Origin: Cryptosporidium bovis
Lineage: Eukaryota; Apicomplexa; Conoidasida; Eucoccidiorida; Cryptosporidiidae
Length of the DNA: 64,000 bases
Direction of reading: 5' to 3'
Assembly: GCA_009768925.2 (NCBI GenBank)
Contig: VHIT02000027.1
Location: 248,001-312,000, forward strand
Shown piece by piece: positions 8,854 through 18,636 of this stretch. The number at the start of each line of letters is the position of its first letter. Position 1 is the stretch's first letter. Under the pieces are notes generated by a model, which worked only from the letters and a program-made list of their open reading frames with translations, did no database searches and was not told the origin of the DNA. The translations under genes and the position numbers were made by a program.

Positions 8854-10506
8854 CTATACATTTTTTAGTTCATTAGGCACAATATTATTAGTTGATATAA
8901 GAAATTTCTTTAGGTCAGTATACAGACCTGAATCTTCAGGAGTAACAAAAGAAATGGCAATTCCGTTCTTTCCAGCTCTACCCGTTCTACCTATTCTGTG
9001 AGTATATGCTTCAATTGTTTTTGGGAGATCATAGTTGATTACGAGATTAACATTAGATATATCGATTCCACGTCCAGCAACATCAGTGGATACTAATATA
9101 TCGTACACACCATTTTTAAATTGATTTAAGTTATTTTCTCTGGTCTCCTGTATTTTACCACCATGTAGTGAAATAGCCTTAAACCCATGCGATGTTATTT
9201 CTCTACATATAATATCAACCATTTTTTTTTGATTTAAAAATATCATTATTGGAGGTACTGCCAATTCTTTATTATTTAGTGTGTTTATAAGCGTAGACTT
9301 CTTTTTATTCTCGGTGATGAAATTCAATATCTGTTGTATTGATTTTTTTCCCACACCTACATCACCAATAGTCACACTTATAGGTGAATTCAGGTACCTT
9401 TTTGCAATAATTTCAAGTTCCTTTTGCATAGTTGCACTGAACATATGCGTAACTCTTTTATCTTTAATTGGTGGTATTTGATCGAGAATATAATTAAGTG
9501 TCTCTTGAAAACCCAAGTCAATCATCCTGTCTGCTTCATCCAATACTATGTAAAAACACTGTGATAAAACAGTGAATGCCTTCTCCAAACAGTCCTTCAT
9601 TCTCCCAGGAGTAGCAATAATTATTTCGATTCCCTTTCTAAGAGTAAAAGCCTGTTGTTCTATATTTCTTCCACCTACTATGGACAATGTTCTTATACCA
9701 AGTGGATAATTAACGTTCTTACATGTTAGTTTTTGTGCTTCTTCTTCTATTTGAAGTGCCAATTCTCTAGCAGGCGCTAATATAAGCCCATATGGTCCAT
9801 CCTGACAAGTATTATAGTCAAGCCTTGGTAATTTGCTTACGTAATTCAATAATGGTATTAAAAACGCCACGGTTTTACCACTTCCTGTTTCTGCTATGCC
9901 TATCATATCTCTTCCAGATATACCTATTGGGATGCATTGCATTTGTATTGGCGTTGGCTTGTCATATTTAATATTCTTAACAAGGTCCACGTTCACACCT
10001 ATGTATATACAGTCATTCCAATTTCTTATTGGATTAACAACATTCTGTCCTTTTACATTAATAGAATTGTCTTCCCTAAATATTTTCCAACCTCTTTCGG
10101 TTATCTGATCATATTCTAACTCAATTTTGTCCAACATAGGATTCTCCTTGTCAATACTAAACTCGTCTTTGTATTTGTTCCTCGTATTATCACTTGCTAT
10201 AATAGCATCTAAATTACTACTTTTTCTTTGTTTTCTTCTCAGAAATTTATCTACATCCAATCTGTTCTTATACAAACTATTTGACTCAAACCTTGCCGTA
10301 TCTTCAATATTGCTCCATTCAAATTTCAATACATTCTTTTGTCTCTTTCTATTGTAATCCTCAATACTCTGTTCATCGTTTGTATTATTAAATTTAAAAT
10401 CATACGTTTTCCCCTCAGAAACACCTATCTCACCCTCTTCATTCTCGCTTCCATCAGGATTTCTTTCATATCTTTCCAGCCTCTTCAAACCCGGAATCCT
10501 CAACAT
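8854..10506 (-). CDS. PRP28: DEAD-box splicing helicase Prp28 (DDX23-like)
   Basis: 550 residues from the ATG at 10506; the same frame extends 24 nt further upstream without an ATG before a TGA, so this is the first usable start. Motifs, numbered from that ATG: Q motif KPTPIQMQ (about 183-190), Walker A AETGSGKT (205-212), DEADRMIDLGF (323-333), SAT (357-359), and HRIGRTGR (503-510). The linker NPIRNWNDC before the Q motif and the DRMIDLGF wording are characteristic of Prp28. The N-terminal 150 residues contain an acidic patch and a KFEW...RF segment like the Prp28 N-terminus but lack the long RS region of the human protein. Role: ATP-dependent exchange of U1 for U6 at the 5' splice site, within or near the U5 snRNP. 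Another U5 component, Snu114, lies at 54.6 kb. Confidence 0.92.
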   Translation of the reverse strand: MLRIPGLKRLERYERNPDGSENEEGEIGVSEGKTYDFKFNNTNDEQSIEDYNRKRQKNVLKFEWSNIEDTARFESNSLYKNRLDVDKFLRRKQRKSSNLDAIIASDNTRNKYKDEFSIDKENPMLDKIELEYDQITERGWKIFREDNSINVKGQNVVNPIRNWNDCIYIGVNVDLVKNIKYDKPTPIQMQCIPIGISGRDMIGIAETGSGKTVAFLIPLLNYVSKLPRLDYNTCQDGPYGLILAPARELALQIEEEAQKLTCKNVNYPLGIRTLSIVGGRNIEQQAFTLRKGIEIIIATPGRMKDCLEKAFTVLSQCFYIVLDEADRMIDLGFQETLNYILDQIPPIKDKRVTHMFSATMQKELEIIAKRYLNSPISVTIGDVGVGKKSIQQILNFITENKKKSTLINTLNNKELAVPPIMIFLNQKKMVDIICREITSHGFKAISLHGGKIQETRENNLNQFKNGVYDILVSTDVAGRGIDISNVNLVINYDLPKTIEAYTHRIGRTGRAGKNGIAISFVTPEDSGLYTDLKKFLISTNNIVPNELKNV

Positions 10507-10878
10507 TGTTTTCCACACATTTAATCCCACTCTTACTATTTGCTGATTCGCTTTTTGTCATAAAAATCTAACCGCTACTAATATAATCACAACAAGTGCC
10601 GCGCGCGCCTTGGCATTTAATATTAGTGGTTTTTGTTCCCTTGGAGAAATGTATAAAGTGGTTGTTACCGCCTAATGTTGAGTGCAAAGTGCATGTGAGG
10701 GACCTAAAACTATAAGTTACTAAAAGCAAGCAAATAAACATAGTTTAGAATACCAATATAAGATATAGGTTGCAAGTAGTTTAAAATTAGTTTTTGAACC
10801 TACGGTGCTCTATTTTTCATTATCTTTCCATTACTAATGCCATAGCGATAAGGAAATAAATACAGGTAGATTGCACTG
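10507..10878. other. divergent promoter Prp28 / secreted Cys-rich gene
   Basis: A GC-rich patch GCCGCGCGCGCC lies near 10597-10608 and a minus-strand GGCGGTAA (10665-10672) about 160 bp upstream of Prp28. The rest is AT-rich. Confidence 0.45.
10665..10672 (-). promoter_or_regulatory. GGCGGTAA motif
   Basis: Read on the minus strand as GGCGGTAA, in the Prp28 promoter. The same octamer occurs between genes at 23826, 51566 and 58721. It resembles half of an E2F site; no protein is known to bind it from this evidence. Confidence 0.35.
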
Positions 10879-13800
10879 ATGTGGTGTAACACCTGGTTAT
10901 TGTCATTCACTACTGCAATAATTGTAGTATTTAAGCAAAAACAGGCAAAGTCCATAGACATACTTAACAGAGAAAATACCTATTGTAATGAACATAATTT
11001 ACTCGATTTAGTTTGCGTTCCGGTAAGTTTAATTATAACAAGTTCGATGATAAAAAGAAAACAAAGTACTATTTAATCATGTAAACATTGTTTCAAGAGC
11101 AACGCTCTCATTAATGTTTTCTTTTTTAATTTACAAATTAACTTATATAAACCTTGTAAATCTTTTGTTAAGTAGAGGTACAATATAAATAGTCTTATTG
11201 ATGAGTTAATCGATACAAGTGAGAATGAATTAGACTTTGAGAGTCCAGAACCCCTTACTATATATAACAAATTAGAAATATTCCAGAGTCCACTCTATTC
11301 CTGTAATCATCCAAAATCAAAACTTATAGAACTCGATTCATTGCACAAATCATTCATGTGTACAAATGTTGTTGAATTGCAAAAAGTATTACAATGTGAA
11401 AGCGGATATACTTTAAAAGAAGTTTTGATCGAAAATTCAAGTAATTTATTGGGATACAAAGAATCTGAAATTAGGCTAAGAACAGAAAAGGAGAAAAAGT
11501 ATGCAATTAAGAGCGATAAACTTTGTATAAAAACCGTAATAGTTCCGGTTGAATTATCTTGTGCAGTAAGTTAATTAAAAATAAGTGGCAAACGATGCTC
11601 ATTTATGTGATTTGATAATTACAAATAAATAATTCTCAAATAATGACACTAAAAAACTCTAATTACTTAACTAATTCTGCAATAATTCAAACAATTCTTC
11701 CTTTATTTACTAATGGCTGAGCAGGAAGGGGTTATGAAAGATGGATTTTGTGTTATTGAAAAGACGACAAATGCGCTTTATGAATGTCCTGTTGGTTTAA
11801 GTGTTACACCAAAAAAATGGTGTGGTTACATAAAAAATGAGTTAAACGAAGAGTTGATAGATAATGTAATAAGGAGAACAAATCCGGGATGCAAAGTAAG
11901 AAAAGTGCACCCATGGTTCAAATCTACCGTTACAGTTGAATGCTATGATAGTAAAAAGTACACCATTGGTATAACCGAAGATGATTGGGTAAACGTAATA
12001 CCAGCAAAAGTTAAGTGTCCAAAAGACTATGAAATCGTATACCCTAAATACTCGAATAAAAAAGAAATAGATAGTATCTTTGTATTGCCACCAATTTGTG
12101 TATCAAAGAGATATTTTCCAAGAAAGTTAATGTGTCCAGGAAGGCTATTAAGAAACAATATGATTGTTAATGATAGATACATAGTTGAGAGAGAGATAAA
12201 TCCAACCCCATTTAAGCAACATGTAAATTTAACGCATTACAGTTGCGAGATCCAAGTTAGAAAAAAGCCATCGATAGTGTGTCCTTTTTATACGGACAAT
12301 AACATAGTAAGAAATAGGAATCCAGATTACACTTTGATGAACACATATTTTCAAAATGACGAATTTTTTGTTAATAAAATACAGAAATATCAAAGTGGAA
12401 TCGATGAATTAATAGATAATATGGATTATTCAGAGTACACCAATGATGATGAATTTGAACAGGATAAAAACAAAAGTATGGCTTTCTACAGTAACGAAAA
12501 CTATAAGAACTACTACCATGTTTACTATAGAGATGCAAATGAGGACGATTTAAAAAACTACCTAACGTCTAAATATGACTATAACTTAGGGTCATCCTAC
12601 TTCCCATTTAGGCTAAATTATACAAGCGCAGAAAATACACAAAAAAACAATTCTATTGAGGAAAAAGATACAATGAACAATATCAAAATGCATAGCAATT
12701 CAGAGTTGGACAACCAATATATCATCAAGGTTAAAAATACAAATAACATTAACTTAAATAGACATATTAACAATTATAAATCGTTTTTAACAAAAAATAA
12801 CAGAAGTTCGGGGGAGTTCTTTAATAATTATCAGTGGAATCTTTTAAATCGTTTTTTTAAAGTCTACGTTTCGAATCAAAACAAATTTGTTGCTAATATT
12901 CCAATTCATCCTATTTCTCACGAAGCCATGACTGTAGATAAAGAATACATTTTAAACATAAACTTAGATCCAACCTACAGGGAATTTTTGATTTTTATGT
13001 TGAATGAAATTAACAACCAAAAAACATATAGGAAAGATGGCAAAAATACTGGCTATAACGATACCTTAGTAGTGAATGAAATAATTAATAATAATGAATC
13101 TATAAAATCGCCATACAGTGAGAATAACATTTATTTGAATAACACTGAACAAGATGTGAATAATGTGAGTTTACCAAATGGTAGCACAATATTGAGAAAT
13201 TATAACGATAATATCGAGGGAAATGGCAATGAACTGAGCAATAGTAGCAACACTTTAGAGTCCATTTCAAACGAGTTTGATGTGATAGAGGAAAATGTTA
13301 ACAAACAAAACAGCACTCAAGAAAACACGAATTCAATTTACATTAATACTTTAAATTCAATAGGAACAGTGTACACCGATTGGGAAAAATCCGCTAAAAT
13401 ATACTATATGAATCTAGATTTAATGAGAAAAAATCAAATACTTTATTCAAGCATAAATAACTATTCTCACAGGAAAAGATTTCCGTATTTGTATGATTAC
13501 TATAGCGGATCACCAAGAATGGAGAATGACTTTGGGCATGTTAGAAGACCAGCTATATCCGACCATAAATACAGGTATGGTAGTCCAAGCGAACAGTATT
13601 ATGATTATACAGGTAGATACGAAAACAATAACATAAATTATTACATACACAAATACTTTAACCACACAAAACCATTTAGGCATTCACCAGGAAGTAATCA
13701 ATATTATAACTGTGTTTCTATAAATGAAACAAGTCCAATAATTACTTGTCCAAGCAATCACATTCTTCTACCTCGTTGTATCATTTTGGATTTTATATAC

Positions 13801-13890
13801 TCAAAAATAATAGATCACATTGTTCTTAAAGAAGAAGAGGAACAAGCAACAGAAAGTGTTGATGAAAGTCTAACCAATTCAGAACTTTAA
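10879..13890 (+). CDS. secreted Cys-rich protein, three exons
   Basis: Proposed exons 10879-11022, 11176-11565 and 11725-13890, all joined in phase 0 at GT-AG introns of 153 and 159 nt; the second intron ends in a TACTAAT-like branch site just before its acceptor. Total 899 residues. Exon 1 encodes a hydrophobic leader (about residues 5-17), a likely signal peptide. Cysteines are concentrated in exons 1-2 and the first 200 residues of exon 3, with CP-containing motifs (ECPVG, KCPKD, LMCPG, IVCPF) and one more near the end (ITCPS). The spacing loosely recalls oocyst-wall proteins (COWP) of Cryptosporidium but lacks their regular tandem repeats, so I do not assign it to that family. The middle of exon 3 is a long Asn/Ser-rich low-complexity region. 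No membrane helix or GPI signal is evident. Inference: exported, disulfide-bonded, perhaps wall or vacuole related. Confidence 0.7.
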
Positions 13891-15009
13891 TTTCAACTGA
13901 TGTAATAATTTGCACACATTAGTAATATGCATCCGCGGGGCTACATGTATTCTATTTATTACAGTGTTTTACTGCCTTACTGTCTTGAAATTTTGTTTAT
14001 AATTGCTATTTTTGCAATAAAATCGGCCGAATTCCGTATTTGAAAAATTAAGACAAATTATATGGATTCTTATCCGCATAATATATACATTTTGTTTAGC
14101 TTTAATTTCAAAAAGAGCAAATTGAAAACTTTAATTTACTGTATATCTAGGTATAAATCAAAAATTAATTTTACTAATTCTAATATACTAATTAACTAGA
14201 TACCTATGTTTCATTTTAATGTATAGCCATTATATTATCACAGTGAGTATTTATTTTGTAATTCTTTTAATCTTGTACTTATCAGAAACAGTCTCACAAT
14301 ATTTAAGTATAAATAGTAAATGGCGCTATATCGGTATTTATAAATAGTAATTATATATTTAGTAAAATAATGGCAAATATATAATAAAATAATGTTAAGA
14401 TGTGAGGTAAAAATAAGTACTAATGTGTAAATCAAGTGGGATAGAGTAATCTGTACAATTGTTTTTTTCTTAAATCGTGAATAATATTTAATTAAATATA
14501 AGCCTCAATAAGAGAAATACAAGCTTTTATCTGTTATTACCTGATTATTATCTCCCTTTGGTAGAAATCGGTTGCATACAATTTCACTTAAAAGGAGAAA
14601 ATCTTTTATTTTAAATACTATTTAACAAAAGAAAACGTGCATGAATTAAGTGATTGTATTATAAAATAAAAAAGTAAACCAGTAATACTGACAGGAGAAT
14701 TGATGTCATATGTTCATCTTATCTAACTCAAGATTCACCATTTACAACTTTCTAAAGTGATGTAATTTATAATTAATTAAATACTTCCTGTGTTAATTGG
14801 ATCTATGTGAAAAGAGAAGAATTTGGCTGAAAGAAGTACAAAAAACGTAAACCAGTAGCTTTAGAGATCAAATCACTTTTGGCCTATTTATTTAAATAAT
14901 TTATAAGTTTAAAGGCAGTAATAAGAATAAGTTCCACTTTATACTTGATTTTACTGAAAAAAGCAATTAGTTGAAACTTTGATATAAAATAGTCCTAAAA
15001 CGAAAAAAA
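13891..15009. other. intergenic, 1.1 kb
   Basis: Between two plus-strand genes. Two short GC patches interrupt AT-rich DNA: ATCCGCGGGGC near 13931-13941 and ATCGGCCGAATTC near 14023-14035. No gene, tRNA or repeat could be supported. Confidence 0.4.
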
Positions 15010-16569
15010 ATGAAAAATTCGGTCTCAAAAAGCCGATCTAAGATTCTTTCTATAAATCCTCTATTTCCAGTTAAGCCATTATTGTCGGTATCTTCATTAG
15101 AATTTGAGGAAATATGGAAGGAAGTGAAATGGGATACAAAGAAAGTTAACTTAGTTTTGGATTTGTATTCAAAATTTTGCAGGGAGGAATATTTTTGTGA
15201 GAGCGATTGTTTAAATAACAACAATAGTATTCAGTTAATGTCAAGTCAGAGATTGGTTAGTTTGTTGAGATCAATAGCAATAATTGGAACAGAAAGTAGT
15301 AATGTAAAATATACGGATTTTTTCTCTAGAAATGATTTGTGTTCAATAATGACAGGAATTCCGTTTATAGATAAAAAAAACTTTATGAGATTGATTTGTC
15401 TATTGGAAAGGTCAACTCCACATACAACCACTTCACCAGCTGGAATTTGTAGACTAAAGTTAGTTTTTGCTTATTATGATTGGGGTTGGAAAGGTTATTT
15501 AGATGGTTCAGACTGGAAAAGACTAAGAAGCGATATTCTTGCATCTACTTATTATGGAAAGTTATTTAATAAGGAATGTAATAAAAGCACGGTTATTTCA
15601 TCAAGAACATTTGGAAATAGGAACAATAACCCCATTCCTGAGACACTTGAAGAAGGTATAGAACAATTAAATAATGAAATGTCAATGAGATCAATTAGAA
15701 ACAATGATAACATTAGAATTATTAAAGATAATGATGAATTTAATGAAATACCATCTATGCTTCCAAATAAACAACTTATTGTAGACTTTCCATTGTTCGT
15801 TAAATTTGTTGAATACAGAGTTATCAAAGGTACTTCACAGATACTTAGAATTGAGTTACCAGGAAGAGATCAAGAAGAATCAGTAAGTTATAGCATAAAG
15901 TACAATTCTGGTAGTATCTTCCTCGATAATTCTAGGGAATCTGAGACAGGACCATCTAAGTCAAGAAATTCTGTATACAATAAAAGCAGTGCAGAGAAGT
16001 CGAATAACATCACTCAAAACAAACAACAGTCGATGAAAAGCTCTCCAAATAACAATAATGCTCTTAGCGAATTGAGAATAGCCAACGAAGACAAGCACGA
16101 CATAAATTCCCAAATAAGAGAACTTGATGAAGAAATTAACAGTCTGAAGGTATCACTTGGAAACATTTATTTAGGTGAGAACAATATCGAAAAATATCCT
16201 AAAGATGGAAACGAAAAAAGTACTCCAAACCAAAGTGATAAACTCATTGACTCGATATTTTCTCAACCAGTAGAAAATTTGGATGGGATTTTCTCAGAGA
16301 GAAATGACAGACATGTTGGTCTAAATAATAATAGTGACAAGAACAATCAAGACAATATTCCTCTCTCGTCTATTGTTATCCCGACTTCCTCAACTCCAAT
16401 CAGAAAGTCAAGGTCTTTCAGAGCAAATTTGGTCTACACTAGTAACAACGAACAGAACAGCAATTCTGTTATAGATTATGACTATAATAAAAATATGAAA
16501 GACATAAACACACCAAACTCTGCAAATAACAAAAGTGTTGACTTTGGAAGTCCGCCTGTTTTAATATAA
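15010..16569 (+). CDS. unknown protein with degenerate EF-hand-like segment
   Basis: 519 residues, not recognised. The first 300 residues are globular. Around residues 148-178, LKLVFAYYDWGWKGYLDGSDW has the helix-loop-helix look of an EF-hand (the Y-D-x-x-x-x-G-Y-L-D pattern seen in the pre-phosphatase or pre-kinase parts of several apicomplexan proteins), but its loop lacks the full set of Ca ligands. Residues about 330-360 are Ser/Asn-rich. A short coiled-coil (about 372-390, IRELDEEINSLKVSL) follows, then a low-complexity tail with a basic TPIRKSRSFR segment. No signal peptide or membrane helix. The ATG at 15010 follows a poly-A stretch and is the first in frame. It might be a regulatory subunit or scaffold; that is only a guess. 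Confidence 0.6.
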   Translation: MKNSVSKSRSKILSINPLFPVKPLLSVSSLEFEEIWKEVKWDTKKVNLVLDLYSKFCREEYFCESDCLNNNNSIQLMSSQRLVSLLRSIAIIGTESSNVKYTDFFSRNDLCSIMTGIPFIDKKNFMRLICLLERSTPHTTTSPAGICRLKLVFAYYDWGWKGYLDGSDWKRLRSDILASTYYGKLFNKECNKSTVISSRTFGNRNNNPIPETLEEGIEQLNNEMSMRSIRNNDNIRIIKDNDEFNEIPSMLPNKQLIVDFPLFVKFVEYRVIKGTSQILRIELPGRDQEESVSYSIKYNSGSIFLDNSRESETGPSKSRNSVYNKSSAEKSNNITQNKQQSMKSSPNNNNALSELRIANEDKHDINSQIRELDEEINSLKVSLGNIYLGENNIEKYPKDGNEKSTPNQSDKLIDSIFSQPVENLDGIFSERNDRHVGLNNNSDKNNQDNIPLSSIVIPTSSTPIRKSRSFRANLVYTSNNEQNSNSVIDYDYNKNMKDINTPNSANNKSVDFGSPPVLI

Positions 16570-17095
16570 ATTGTTTAAAATTATTTCCTAAACATTAGAG
16601 TTTGCTATGATAAACAAGCTTGTACTGTCTAATTTATACATATAAATTAGAATTAGAAGTCAAATTAAAAGACATCTTTTAATCTATTATTATTCGTATT
16701 TAAGTTTATGTTTCTTTGTTTTATTTCATTTTTACTTTCAAAATCCTCTGCAAATTTAGTATTATTGGTACCGCTTAATACACCTGTCCCAAAGTTCTGG
16801 TTGGCATGCAAAGTAAGTAGAAACGTCCCCGCCCAAGCTAAAAATATACTTTGGTAATGAAATAATCGGGGTGAGTTGGTTTGAACCTAGGTTTCTTTCT
16901 ATTTAGCTTCATTTAGTTGAACTTGATTAAATCTAACTATTCATTTTATATCATAAATAAGTGCATATACACTAGAGCCATAAGACATCAAATAAAACAG
17001 GTGCTACTGAATATTAAAGCTCAAGTGTGTACTTTCTGATGTCAAAATAACAGGATTGTAGTTTAAATTAAATAACTAAAATTGAAAATCAAGAA
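16570..17095. other. intergenic with a GC-rich hairpin-like patch
   Basis: The patch at 16820-16895 stands out. CCCCG at 16827-16831 can pair with CGGGG at 16867-16871, with CCAA (16833-16836) pairing inside with TTGG (16851-16854). AACCTAGGTT at 16884-16893 is a perfect palindrome. It could be a small structured RNA or a protein-binding site. Confidence 0.35.
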
Positions 17096-17669
17096 ATGAG
17101 GAGTTCAATTGGTAATGACAAGAAACAAGTGCAAATCAAAACTTTTCCAATAAAGTACCTTGGTGGTAAATACAATGAACACTTGGTACTACTTGAATTT
17201 CAGGGAAAATTGAATATTTCAAAAATAAATACAGAAACAGGCGAATTAGTTCCGTCTGAATCACCTGATGACTATAATAATGTATCAATCGGAAGACTAT
17301 CAAATTATCACAAACTATTGGGTGATGATTCAAAAAATTTAGATGATAGGGAGCTTATGGAAAGACTAATCGAACATTCAATTAATAACCACATTGAATT
17401 CGAAATAGGATATTATACATTAACCGGGAAGGTAAGTTAGAAAAGTGGCTAATTTTATATTGTAGATGTACAAATTTCTTAAATTGAACTATTAATTTAA
17501 AAAACAATTCAACTAATTAATTACTCTAACAAAAATGTAGATAATAAAGTTGGAAAAACCACTTGCGATTATACAAAATTCTACAAACGGACAAAATGGT
17601 GCACTAAATGTATACAAAATAGTATATTATAAGTTGGTTTTTGAGGAGAGACCCCACTTTTCGGTCTAA
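17096..17669 (+). CDS. CTF8: Ctf8-like subunit of the Ctf18 clamp loader
   Basis: Two exons: 17096-17431 and 17541-17669, joined in phase 0 across a 109-nt GTAAGT...TAG intron; 154 residues. Exon 1 has the family's HLVLLEFQGKL strand pair and ends in FEIGYYTLTGK; exon 2 begins IIKLEKPLAI and ends in YKLVFEERP, which together give the Ctf8 signature I-G-x-x-x-L-x-G-K...L-x-K-P-L. The intron falls exactly inside this conserved block, which supports the splice. Role: with Ctf18 and Dcc1 it forms the alternative PCNA loader for sister-chromatid cohesion and leading-strand replication. Without exon 2 the reading frame stops after two intron codons, so the intron must be removed for a complete domain. 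Convergent with the Siva-like gene, 65 bp apart. Confidence 0.82.
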
Positions 17670-17734
17670 GTCTAGCAATTAGTCTCAATCTTTATAAATT
17701 AGAAAAGGAAATATAAACAATATTTAATTAGTAT

Positions 17735-18109
17735 TCAGTGTAGATTGCAATTCGGGCAAGTAACCATTGAATTAAAAGTATCTTTTTCATAGCAATAATT
17801 TGTACATAAACTGCAAATATGAGACTCACACATATTGCATGCAACTAGTCTACATTCCGGGTTGCTGCATGTATATTTGTTGCAATAGCTGCACTTTGGT
17901 GTCTTCTCAATAACTGGATTATCAATTTTTTTTGTATTGCATAATGCACAGTATTCCTTTGTTATCTCGTTTAGATGTTTCTGTCCCTGTATTAAACACC
18001 AGATCGTATGTTTTATTTTGTCTTCCTTGTCAATAACCCTCTCTGATTTTTTTGCGTTGATACTGTTTTCATTTTCACATTCTATTTGCAAATAACGTCC
18101 TCTTTTCAT
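17735..18109 (-). CDS. Siva-like Cys-rich zinc-binding protein
   Basis: 124 residues with 16 Cys, most in the last 75 positions arranged as CxxC pairs: CALC (54-57), CSYC, CRLVACNMC, CSLC and the final CPNC. The basic start (MKRGRY), the central helix IKHTIWCLIQGQKHL and the C-terminal run of CxxC pairs separated by ACNMCESHICSLC, ending CPNC, resemble the Siva family (apoptosis regulatory protein Siva in animals; related proteins exist in plants and protists). In animals Siva binds TNF-receptor tails; what it does in protists is not known, and a general zinc-stabilised adaptor role is all that can be said. An alternative is a lineage-specific zinc finger protein. It is divergent from the copper ATPase across a 527-bp promoter. 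Confidence 0.55.
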   Translation of the reverse strand: MKRGRYLQIECENENSINAKKSERVIDKEDKIKHTIWCLIQGQKHLNEITKEYCALCNTKKIDNPVIEKTPKCSYCNKYTCSNPECRLVACNMCESHICSLCTNYCYEKDTFNSMVTCPNCNLH

Positions 18110-18636
18110 TATTCTTAAATGATATATAATTTAGTAAATGGAATATTAATAAAAAAATTTAAACTTAAATAATTACTCTTTAAATACTAGACCATTTTCG
18201 CTAGAATTACACTGCTATTTGTCGATCTTTCAATCTAAATTATGAGATCCAGTAAAAAGAAGCAGCTTTTTTGTATATTTTTTCCATTTAATATTTAGTC
18301 CCTTAAATTTATATATATATGTACTTGTGTTTCCCCTTTTTAAATTTTATTAGAAAAAAATTTCAACGAGGGGAAATGTGGGGAATACCGGTATACAAAA
18401 ATTGCAGGCACTAATTTGCATGTAAAAAGGGGTACAGGTAAATTAATGGTCATAAAATTAGAGGATAGTCTAATAAATCTATATTATTGATTTAAGTAAA
18501 TATTTATATGCATATATTTAACAATAATGGATTAAATTACTACTATTATTTAAATAGAAAAAAAATTAGATGAAAAGCAAGGTAGTATAGATTAAATCCT
18601 TATATGAAAATAAATAGTTAAGTTACGTCGAAAAAG
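18110..18636. promoter_or_regulatory. divergent promoter Siva-like / copper ATPase with G-boxes
   Basis: TTTCCCC (18330-18336) and GGGGAAA (18370-18376) form an inverted repeat around an A/T-rich 33-nt centre. A second GGGGAAT follows at 18380-18386, overlapping the palindrome ATACCGGTAT (18385-18394), and AAGGGGT lies near 18427. G-rich boxes of this kind are known upstream of apicomplexan genes; function here is inference. Confidence 0.45.

Noticed and set aside
10507-10530. A GTG-initiated 24-nt N-terminal extension of Prp28
   Set aside because: No ATG in the extension, an in-frame TGA lies a little upstream, and the first ATG (10506) gives a normal protein.
11713-11724. ATG of an apparent intron-free gene at 11713
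   Set aside because: It lies inside the second intron, just before the CTGAGCAG acceptor; the family-like Cys pattern and signal peptide continue from upstream exons in the same phase.
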